Assembly (NCBI GenBank): GCA_003013855.2
Contig: ML058477.1
Span: forward strand, 3,038,001 to 3,102,000
Length of the DNA stretch: 64,000 bases
Source of the DNA: Liriodendron chinense
Taxonomy: Eukaryota; Streptophyta; Magnoliopsida; Magnoliales; Magnoliaceae
Direction of reading: 5' to 3'
The notes below the pieces were generated by a model. The model saw nothing but the letters and a program-made list of their open reading frames with translations. It did not search any database and was not told the DNA's origin. The stretch's first letter is position 1. Each line of letters starts with the position of its first letter. The translations under genes were made by a program, and so were the position numbers. This document shows positions 55,971 to 64,000 of the stretch, one piece after another.

Positions 55971-57914
55971 TGTTGAACCTCCAATTTATACATTGCATTG
56001 CCCACTACATGACATGGTATGCATGGTTTTCATGATTAAAAGGCCCATCTAATGCATGTCTTGTGATTGTAGGGATGAGAGCGGACTTCACTCAATTAGA
56101 GACCAAAAAGGGGCCATTTGGAGCCTTTGATGAAGGCCCAAGGTGGACCAAAGAAAGAAGAAAGCAAAGAGAGAGGAAGGAGAGAAGAAAAGAAAGAAGA
56201 AAAACAAGCAAAACTGGGTCCGACCGGTCAAGACCGGTCGGCCAAGAAGGCCCGACCGGTCATGACCGGTTGGATGCACTCCCTGAAGCAAGGCCAGCTT
56301 TGTCCGACCAGTCATGACCGGTCGGCCAGCCCTGTCCGACCGGTCGTGACCGGTCGGCCATGCAAAATTCAACTTCCAGATTGCATACAGCAGGCCATTC
56401 CCGTTTCTAGTTTTTCAGACCACTTTTCTGAAACCATCTTGATGATATTTGGAAATTCAACACATCCATGTCGAAGAGGAGCTCGACACCGAACTAACCC
56501 AAGTGGTTTCGTGTCGATCGGAGCTACGGATTGACCGTGGTGGCCAAAACAATACGAACTGTCCAGAAAGTTCCAGATTTCGCTGTTCAACTCTGGGACG
56601 GTCCAGAGGACTCATCATTGATGATATGAAGAATCTACTTTGACCATCTTTTAGACCACATCCATATATGAATAACCACAAAAGTTTCAGATCAAAAGGA
56701 TGTGTGGTTTGATCGTACCAGTTGAAGGAAGATGGACCATCCAGAAAGATCCAACTGCAGCAGAGTTTATAAAAGGGCTGAGTGTTCTAATTTTCGTACC
56801 ATATTCTGGGGTTGTTTTGGCCAATCTAATCCATCCATCATGTAGAGGAGGAAGTTTTCTACCAATATTCAAAATTTGAGATCAATCCGACCTCTGTACA
56901 CTCCGGGGCGTTGAAAGCAAGATGACTGGTTCTGAAGGTACCCAAAGTGCGCGATTTTGAGAGGTGGTCGGTGATGTGATTGGTGGGCCCATTCAGAGGA
57001 TAATCTTGGAAATCTAAATCATCTATGAGGAATATCACATCACAAGGAAGCTACAAACCAAATTTGAAGGCAATCCGACCATTGGTTAAGCCGTACCAGG
57101 CGAAACAAATTCTGCTATGTTGCTGTACTATTGTTGCACTATAAAAGGAGGTGCTCTCTTCTATTCCAAATCAACCAAGGACGTGGGGAGCAAGGAGTTC
57201 AAGTCCCAGGAGGCTACCTAGCCTCCTCCAGCTAGTTTTTCTTCCTTTTCTTAGTTCTAGTTCTAGTTTTAATATGCTTTTCCTTAGCTAACCTCTTAGC
57301 TAGAGCTAGAGGTGAAATTTGTAGTTGGTTCCAATGCTTTAATTCTTTTATTTCAAGTACCCTTTTCTTAATTTTGGATTTTGAAGTTCTAGTTTGAATA
57401 AAGTTTGGTTTTTTTAGAAGTTTTGTGAGAGTTTGTGTGCTCCGGACATGAGTTCCTTGCAATTCTCTGAGATTACCATGATTGGGTTGTTTGAATTAGA
57501 ATTGTAGTAACCCTTGAGCATGCCGTAGTCCATAGGCATGGCTGTTACTCCGAAGGCTACAAGTTCAAGTTCTATGTGCTTCATTAGAACTAGAAATCTA
57601 ATTTTCAGATTTAAGTGGGATTATTTGTGCTTGAATGTTATATCTTCCAATTAGATGAGAGATAGGACTTTGATTCTAATTGTGTTGTACTTGGATGAAT
57701 GGATTGGCATTGGACTACTACAAGTGGATCCTTGATGCTCTAGTTCTTCTTATTTTCAGATTTTCCTATTTCATGTGAAAAATAACTTTCTTAAACTTCT
57801 TAGATTCTAGTTATTAGAGTACTTGGAATTGTTTACTTCTTTCCCTGTGGATCGACCTCGGTCTTACCGAGATTTATTACTACATCGCAGCCTTACACTT
57901 GAGGCGAGCGAACA
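55971..57914 (+). repeat. Ath-K 3' LTR
   Basis: Partner of 51024-52966, ~98.5% identical by eye. TATA at 57139-57148, PBS-side hairpin at 57857-57871. Of the four U3 dyads, the third has one arm mutated (GACCAGTC), whereas in the 5' LTR the mutation is in the other arm. Right target copy CCCAT at 57915. Confidence 0.95.
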
Positions 57915-58304
57915 CCCATAGAAGTGCAAGTGGCTTCTTTGAGAGTGGCAGTACATCAGGCAATCACAGAAGATAAACATGCAAAACTTTGGCTAAAAGA
58001 GCTAAATTCTCTGGATGAAAAATGAATAGCCGCATAGCAGCGCCTGGAATTATACCAGGCCCGAACATCTGCTGCCTTTGACAAAAAGGTGAAATATCGA
58101 TCCTTCAATAAAGGAGACTTGTTACTGATGTTTAAAAGACCCATCGTGATAACCGACAAGATGGGGCAAATTTGAACCCAAATGGGATGGCCCATACGTT
58201 GTCACTGAAGTCTTCTCCAATGGTGCCTATAGAATTGCAGATCAAGATGGAAAATGAATCATCATTTCAGTCAATGGTCGGTTTATCAAGAAGTATTATC
58301 CCTA
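57915..58304 (+). pseudogene. Tat-L integrase C-terminus
   Basis: Resumes directly after Ath-K as EVQVASLRVAVHQAITEDK, continuing VEAVLPI from before it. Contains QLELYQ-type and FDKKVKYRSFNKGDLLL, the usual Tat integrase tail, with stops near 58022, 58037 and 58172. Ends near the YQEVLSLKSIDRK region. Confidence 0.85.
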
Positions 58305-58520
58305 AAATCAATAGATAGAAAATTTTGATTCCGCAAACCCTCATTCGTACAAGTGTTCCCCAATCAAAAGGGGGCAGGAATGCCCAAGACGTAAATATCA
58401 ATTTACTCCAAAGAACAAAGCAATGAAAAACTTATGAAGCGTGTTCCTACTCTGCTCGAAGTCTCAAAAAACTCATCTAAAAGGACAGTTATCAGAGATT
58501 ATTAAAAGCATGGGGTGCAG
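58305..58520 (+). other. Tat-L 3' UTR start
   Basis: Non-coding; includes AATCAAAAGGGGGCAGGAAT, typical of the purine-rich bases after pol in Tat elements. No gene seen. Confidence 0.5.
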
Positions 58521-58925
58521 TGTTCGCTCGCCTCAAGTGCAAGGCTTGCGATGTAGTAATAACTCGATAAGACCGAAGTTGATCCACAAGGAATTAGGGT
58601 AAACAATCTAAACCACTCTAATAACTTCAATTCAAATAGTTTTAAAATTCAGTTTTAAGAACTAGACAGAAAATAGTAAGTAGTAGAGGAAAATCTAAGA
58701 ATTAATGAAAACTAAGGATTTTAAGGATCCACTTGTAGTAGTCCAATGTAAATTCATTCATCCAAGCATAAACACAACTAGATTCAAAGTTCTATCTCTC
58801 ATCTAGTTGAAAGATTAGGCATTCAATCACAATCAATCCTACTTAAGTAAGAAAATCAAATTCGAGTTCTAATGAAGCACATAGAACTTGAACTTGTAGC
58901 CTTCGAAGTAAGAGCTATACCAAGA
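58521..58925 (-). repeat. Ath-M, Athila LTR fragment
   Basis: Minus orientation. Starts TGTTCGCTCGCCTCAAGTGC, the reverse of an LTR end, and matches Ath-D and Ath-E LTR sequence for ~400 bases, including AAGGATCCACTTGTAG. It breaks off at CTATACCAAG. Confidence 0.85.
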
Positions 58926-59235
58926 GATATTTTGTGCCATTTCGAACAATGTTTGTAGGAAATTTTCAATTTTTCTGAAAATTCAAAACTCTTTTAGAAA
59001 ACTTTGTTTCTATGCACTTGGGATGCTATAATTATGAAAGGATGAGAGATGAATTGATATGATTTTGAGATCTCTAAATTATCTTAAATGTATTCTTTTT
59101 CTATATGAATTTCCCTATTGAGTTGATTGGTAGAAAATTTTAACACTTTTGAGTCTAGTTCATATTACACGATTCTCATGGTTTGAAGGGATTATATAGA
59201 TTTGTAGATTGGGTAGACTAAGATAGAGGCATTAC
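58926..59235 (+). repeat. Athila 3' UTR fragment
   Basis: Plus orientation. Matches the Ath-F 3' UTR from about 39745 to 40030 (AATTTTCAATTTTTCTG, AAAACTTTGTTTCTATGCA, CATATTACACGATTCTCATG). It is fused to the oppositely oriented LTR fragment and ends before the conserved ~100-nt block. Confidence 0.8.
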
Positions 59236-59528
59236 ACCTTATATAGATCTTCTATAGAATATGCTCCTCTCGGATTGAATCGATCTGAAAATTCTGAAGA
59301 TATTATTATGATTAGACATCTCAAATTCATGATTGATACTAGCATCACCAATGATTAGGGTAACTTAGAGATTTAGTTTGATCGAGTAATGTAGATATTT
59401 GATTCATGGGATGTTGAGATCTTGTTTGATAATATGGTGATTTCGTTTTGATCTGATTGATGTAAAGATTCCATTCCCATATAAGGATTTCTTCTTAATA
59501 TGGATCTGTGATATTTGATCTTTGTGTG
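59236..59528. other. Unassigned AT-rich spacer
   Basis: About 290 bases with no ORF, repeat or recognisable family. It separates Athila debris from the tandem arrays and probably belongs to the Tat-L 3' UTR. Confidence 0.4.
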
Positions 59529-59790
59529 GTTCAGTTTAACCTCATAACCTGGAGGAATCGGGTGCAGTTTAGCCTCATGCCCTGAAGGGATCTGGTATAG
59601 TTTAGCCTCATACCCTAAAGGGATCTGGTGTAGTTTAACCTCATACCCTGGAGGGATCTGGTGTAGTTTAGCCTCATACCCTAGAGGGATCTAGTGTAGT
59701 TTAGCCACATACCCTGGAGGGATCTGGTGCAGTTTAGCCTCATACCTTGGAGGGATCTGGTGTAGTTTAACCTCATACCCTGGAGGGATT
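59529..59790 (+). repeat. 33-bp x 8 tandem array
   Basis: Unit TAGTTTAGCCTCATACCC + TGGAGGGATCTGGTG, eight copies and a degenerate ninth that blends into the next array. Typical of the hypervariable 3' UTR of Tat/Ogre elements. Confidence 0.93.
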
Positions 59791-59823
59791 TATTTCAGTT
59801 TAGACCCGTAGCCTGGGGTATTT

Positions 59824-60362
59824 TAGAATTTCTCAAATCGTTTAGACCTAGAGCGCAATGGTATATTTATTTCTCAACTCATTTAGACCAAAGTGCAAGG
59901 GTATATTTTGAATTTCGCAAGCTCGTTTAGACCCGAAGTGTAAGGGTATATTTATTTCTCAACTCGTTTAGACCCAGAGTGTAAGGGTATATTTATTTCT
60001 CAACTCATTTAAACCCGGAGTGTAAGGGTATATTTATTTCTCAACTTGTTTAGACCTGGAGTGCAAGGGTATATTTATTTCTCAACTCATTTATACCTGG
60101 AGTGCAATGGTAGATTTATTTCACAACTCGTTTAGACCCGAAGTGGAAGGATATATTTATTTCTCAACTCATTTAGACCCGGAGTGCAAGCGTATATTTA
60201 TTTCTCAACTCGTTTAGACCCGGAGTGCAAGGGTATCTTTATTTCTCAACTCATTTAGACCCGAAGTGAAAGGGTATATTTATTTCTCAACTCGTTTAGA
60301 CCCAGAGTGCAATGGTATATTTATTTCTTAACTCGTTTAGACCTGGAGTGCAAGGGCATATT
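59824..60362 (+). repeat. 41-bp x 13 tandem array
   Basis: Unit TTTAGACCCGGAGTGCAAGG + GTATATTTATTTCTCAACTCG, thirteen copies. The unit ends tend to alternate between CTCG and CTCA before TTTAG, suggesting a budding dimer. Confidence 0.93.
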
Positions 60363-60379
60363 TTGAATTATACTACGTT

Positions 60380-60510
60380 AGTAGGGTTTATCCAGGCATT
60401 TAGCACTTACGGGGCCTAGCGAGTCAGCCAACAGTTTGCAGAGTCGGTAGGGTTCACCCGGGCATTTAGCACTTACGGGGCCTAATGAGTTAGCCATCAA
60501 TTTTATTTTC
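60380..60510 (+). repeat. ~65-bp x 2 direct repeat
   Basis: GGCATTTAGCACTTACGGGG + CCTA and flanking GTAGGGTT(T/C)A occur twice, near 60386 and 60448. Confidence 0.85.
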
Positions 60511-60973
60511 CTTCCGCTCTTTTATTTTTCGAGTCAATAGTTGCTTTGATTGTTACTTTGATTACCAGGTTGACAATTGCTTTGACTACTTCTCTGGCTA
60601 TGAGGTTGACCACCACTTCAATTGTTGCTTTGGTTGTTGTGTCAACAACTACTTTAGCTTTCACTTCAATTTCTCCTTCGCTTGACGAGAAAACCTGTTA
60701 CTTGCCCCATGTGATATCTTGGGCAAAAATGGTGTTTTAAGCGACACCGTGCATGATCAGGATTGCCAGGGCATGCTGAATGCCCTTCGGCTGCTTTGTT
60801 AAGTCATTCTGAATCTTGAACTAGCTCATCAATTTATTCTTGGATTGCTGGCTGTTAATTAGTCTGTTCAAACAGTTATTCATCTTCGACCACCTAAACC
60901 ATCTCGTCCTGCATTGATTGCCCCTTACATGTTAGCTTCTGCTTTGTCAGAATGGCTTTGACGACGATCGTTT
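60511..60973 (-). pseudogene. Tat-P, fragment related to Tat-O
   Basis: Minus strand reads ETIVVKAILTKQK-like sequence (TIVVKAILTKQKLT), then a decayed Gln-rich frame and a low-complexity stretch (KVVVDTTTKATIEVVVNLIA). Plus-strand bases 60900-60972 match 44843-44915 closely. Role not recognised. CGTTT at 60969-60973 is the probable left target copy for Ath-I. Confidence 0.5.
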
Positions 60974-62531
60974 TGTTGAGCTCTTAATTGTGCATATTCT
61001 AACCCCAATTCATCACTCACTATGCAAGGTTTTCATGATTTATAGACTAATCTAATGCATGGAATTGTGATTGTAGGGATGAGAGAGAGGAATCATCAAT
61101 TGAAGACTTAATGACACTATTTAGAAGTAAAGAAGATCAAGGGACCAAGTGTCGAAGGATGAAAGAAAGAAGTCAGAGAAAAGAAGAAAGAAAGCAGAAG
61201 AACATGCCCAAGACCGGTCGTCCAAAGCTTAAGACCGGTCGTCCGACCGGTCTGATTACTCAACAGAGGAGCTCAGCGACCACAGTTCACTGGACAGTCC
61301 AAGATCGGTTGTACGACCGGTCGTTCACCACTCAGACTAGTCGTGCGACCGGTCCTTGAATTAATTTTTTGGGTTTGAAAATTCTGGAAACTCTCTGGAC
61401 AGATTTTTCACTTTTGCGACCGGTTGTGCGACCGATCGTCCAGTAGCTCAGACCGGTAGTGCGACCGGTCGTCTGCGTAATAAGGCGTGTTCTACAAGCC
61501 CTGAATTTCTCTGCGCACTACGTACTCTTACGCAATTTCTGGAAGATTCTGATGCTGTGGAGCCTCCCTACTATAAAAGGACACCTAGGGATCGTTCCTA
61601 GGGTATCTTAGAAGGGTTTGAGCAATGTGGGAGGCGGCGGAAGTGGATTTCGGAGTTCCACAACTCCTTCTAGTTTGCTTTCTCATTTTTATGTTTTTCT
61701 TAGTTGTTCCATGTTTCCTTGGATCATGAACGGCTAAACCTCTTAGCTAGGGCTAAGAGGTGAAGCTTGTAGTGAATCTAAGATGTTTCAATTCGTTTAA
61801 GTTGGTTTTAAGATTGGATTTCATGTTTAAGAACAATGGTTTGAAGTTTAATTCAAGTTCTAAGTAGTTTTTCTTAGTCTTATGATGACTCATGGATGTT
61901 TGGAAGAATTGCTTGAGTTCTTAACTGTTGTGTGCTAGTCTAGACCTGTATGATCCAAGGAATTGGAGTACGCTCTAGTACTATGATCTTCATGTGGGAA
62001 CTTCCTACCAAAGTTCTACTTTTCTGGATTTCTGTGTGTATGTGATTTGGATCAAGTTCAAATCATAATCTAGCTTTGTCTTGTGACAGGACTTAATGAT
62101 GATTAGGATTGTGGACTTAATCTATTGGAATTGGGACTGACCTATGCAATTGAGCATGCTCATCCTAGCTTGCATTGAGTGAATCATATACATTGTTCAT
62201 ACATATGACAGGTTGTTTGGTTTAACTGCACTATCATCCGACTAGATAGATCTTAATTTCGATTCTAGTTGAGAATGTAAGAAACCACAGCGAATTGAGC
62301 ATCAAGGATTGCTACAAGTGGATCCTTGAACCCCTAGTGCTTTTTACTAATTGATTACTTCAGTTTAAGTTCAATATTGCTATTTACATCAATCTCATCA
62401 AATCTGGTTATTAGCGTTTCAATAGAAGCTATTGGAAGTGTTTGTGAATTCCTATATAAGTCCCTGTGGATCGACCTCGGTCTTACCGAGTTTATTACTA
62501 CATCGCAACCCTACACTTGGGGAAGCGAACA
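60974..62531 (+). repeat. Ath-I 5' LTR
   Basis: 1,558 bp, TGTTGAGCTCTTAATTG to GCGAACA. U3 dyads of GACCGGTCG type at 61212-61475. TATA CTATAAAAGG at 61571-61580. Perfect post-TATA hairpin at 61739-61760 (CCTCTTAGC, TAGG, GCTAAGAGG). PBS-side hairpin at 62476-62490. Confidence 0.94.
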
Positions 62532-62537
62532 AGTTTT

Positions 62538-62555
62538 TGGCGCCGTTGCCGGGGA
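62538..62555 (+). other. Ath-I primer-binding site (tRNA-Asp)
   Basis: TGGCGCCGTTGCCGGGGA, perfect match over 17 bases, six bases after the LTR. Confidence 0.93.
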
Positions 62556-63102
62556 CTATGACGGTTTTTCACAAAATTTCTGAAAATAGTATCTATTTAG
62601 GATTTTTAGGATTCTAGGACTAACTTAGTTTGTTTTGTTTGATTTTTCTTTCGCAGGGATTTCTAGGAAGCTGAAGAAGACATAAGGATCTCAAGTGCTA
62701 AATCAGGTTCTATCTTTCTAAACCTTACTCTTCTTCTTCTCTTATTCGTTCCTATCACATTCATCTCTTGTAGAGTGGGTGGAGACTCCTTTTTGGATCT
62801 CTGAAAGGTAGGCCTTGTGCCACCTAGATTCCTATTGGTCGGCTCTGCCGTCTTGGATCACCTTGTGCTCAAAGATTTCTCTTCTCATCTCTACTCCTCT
62901 TTCTTCTTTTTCTGTACTTTTCTTAAAAGATTCAAAGAGTGGGTGGGGAGTTCTCTGAACCCTATTGACCAAGAGAAATCGGTCTCTATCCTTGCTTCTG
63001 GCCTAGGCATTGCAAGACACCTTGTGCTTCGGTCTTAGAGAAGAGTAAAGAAGAGAATGAAGAATTCTTCTTTCTTTTTTGTTTCATTCTTTTTTGTTTT
63101 GC
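62556..63102 (+). other. Ath-I 5' leader
   Basis: Non-coding leader. 62760-63030 matches Ath-A 11140-11410. No stable gene call. Confidence 0.65.
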
Positions 63103-64000
63103 ATGCCACATTGGGCTCGGGATTCCAATAACCGACTCATTAGTGAAGGGGGAATAGTTGAAGAAATTGATAGAGAACCACGTGCTAGGAGACATCTAAC
63201 TTCTCCAATTTTGTCTGTAAATATGGCGGTAAATCAACCTAATCCGATGGCCAATCCTAATCTGGGCCAAAACCAAACCGAAACGGGAGAGAATGTGGTT
63301 GAGAATGTTCCCCGACCAAGAACATTGCGTGATTACTTGCAACCAGAAAGAGCGAGCACTCACTCATGCATAATCTTTCCACAAAATGCAGGGAATGTCG
63401 ATTTGAAACCGGGAGTGATCCAACTCCTCCCAAAATTCCATGGATTAGATAGTGAAAGTGTCTATCAACACTTTAAGGAGTTTGATGAGGTAATAACCAC
63501 CATGCACTTTGCGAATGTTACTGATGATGTGGTAAGACTTAAATTATTTCCTTTTACCCTTAAAGATAAAGCTAAAGGTTGGCTTCATGTATTAAGGCCA
63601 AGATTAATTGGCACATGGACTGAGATGACTAGGGAGTTTATTAAAAAATTCTTCCCTACTCACAAAACGATCATGTTGAGGCCCCTTATCATGAATTTTG
63701 CTCAAAAAGAGGATGAGACCTTCTTCCAATGTTGGAAGCGGTTCAAGGACTTGTTAAATGCACGCCCACATCATGGCTAAGAAATTTGGTGGGTAATAAG
63801 CTTTTTCTATGAAGGACTGACTTCACCCATGCGCCAATTCGTAGAGATGATGTGCAATGGAGAATTCATGAATAAGGAAGCCGAAGAAGCATGGGACTAT
63901 TTTGATGAATTGGCCGAGAATACACAGTCTTGGGATACTTCTAGACCAACAAATTCCAAGACAAGCCAACAAAAGGAAAAAAGGAGGAATTTATGTCCTC
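63103..64000 (+). pseudogene. Ath-I gag, 5' part
   Basis: ATG at 63103 opens MPHWARDSNNRLISEGG. Capsid core motifs: FPQNAGNVDLKPGVIQLLPK, HFANVTDDVVRLKLFPFTLK, FIKKFFPTHKTIML, CWKRFKDLLNARPHHG. A TAC-to-TAA change gives a stop at 63778-63780 where Ath-F reads Tyr. The frame then continues cleanly (FVEMMCNGEFMNKEAEEAWD, WDTSRPTNSK) until a shift near 63980, the same KEKRRNLCP-type shift as Ath-F at ~34880. The shared shift means Ath-I and Ath-F descend from one defective source or were amplified in trans. Confidence 0.88.

Larger units (their letters stand above)
51024..57914 (+). mobile_element. Ath-K, non-autonomous Athila derivative
   Basis: 6.9 kb with two 1.94-kb LTRs, perfect tRNA-Asp PBS, one long ORF, 3' UTR and PPT, flanked by CCCAT (51019-51023 and 57915-57919). 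The integrase of Tat-L reads straight across the site. By eye the LTRs differ at about 30 of 1,944 positions, many being G/A or C/T. It lacks gag core, protease, RT, RNase H and integrase, so it must have moved with proteins from relatives. Its LTR length exceeds that of the autonomous copies here. Confidence 0.93.
60974..64000 (+). mobile_element. Ath-I, Athila element running off the window
   Basis: 5' LTR, perfect PBS, leader and gag of an element very close to Ath-A (shared leader block, shared gag start) and to Ath-F (shared gag sequence). The 3' half lies beyond base 64000, so the right target copy cannot be checked. Confidence 0.92.

Noticed and set aside
1..64000. Host genes, rRNA or tRNA genes
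   Set aside because: Every credible coding segment is a retroelement domain. The tRNA-like matches are only PBS complements of 16-18 bases.

Overview
The window is plant nuclear DNA made almost wholly of nested LTR retrotransposons. I see no host gene, rRNA, tRNA or CRISPR array. Lineages present are Ty3/gypsy Athila (PBS to tRNA-Asp, gag-pro-RT-RH-IN, LTRs of 1.4-1.9 kb), Ty3/gypsy Tat/Ogre (second RNase H, tandem-repeat 3' UTR, antisense extra ORF) and one Ty1/copia SIRE/Maximus element with an env-like ORF. This mix suggests a large, repeat-rich angiosperm genome, perhaps pericentromeric. I cannot name the species. Element names below are mine.

Layout. 1-~16394: 3' half of Tat-1 (+), with broken pol, repeat-rich 3' UTR, antisense ORF with two introns, PPT and 3' LTR. 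Its antisense ORF is split by Ath-A (-, 2935-13181, TSD GTGAG), the most intact element, with one frameshift between RNase H and integrase. ~16395-23653: 5'-truncated copia element SIRE-C, lodged in the first bases of the 5' LTR of Ath-B (+, to 29342). Ath-B has lost everything from mid RNase H to most of its 3' LTR, and it sits inside Ath-D (-, 29343-44842). Ath-D also hosts solo LTR Ath-E (30320-31931, TSD TTATA) and complete but decayed Ath-F (+, 32157-42259, TSD CTAGC). 44843-~47687: Tat-O (-), the 5' end of a Tat/Ogre-like element with a tRNA-Arg-like PBS. ~47688-49466: a divergent Athila-type LTR, Ath-N. 49467-58520: Tat-L (+) pol, split by Ath-K (51024-57914, TSD CCCAT). 58521-59235: scrambled Athila debris. 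59236-60973: 33-bp and 41-bp tandem arrays and a Tat-O-like fragment. 60974-64000: 5' LTR and gag of Ath-I (+), running off the window.

How the parts work together. Ath-K is a non-autonomous element. It keeps LTRs, PBS, PPT and the family's 3' UTR, but its only ORF is an uninterrupted 537-codon acidic frame with short gag-like motifs and no capsid core, protease, RT or integrase. It was presumably mobilised in trans by relatives such as Ath-A or Ath-I. All Athila copies share a hairpin downstream of the TATA box, a hairpin near the PBS, and (A, F, K) a nearly invariant ~100-nt 3'-UTR block. Their U3 regions, by contrast, carry family-specific arrays of short inverted repeats, very often perfect arms around a 2-nt spacer. 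The unrelated copia LTR has the same architecture. These shared non-coding elements and Ath-K are the most novel things I see.
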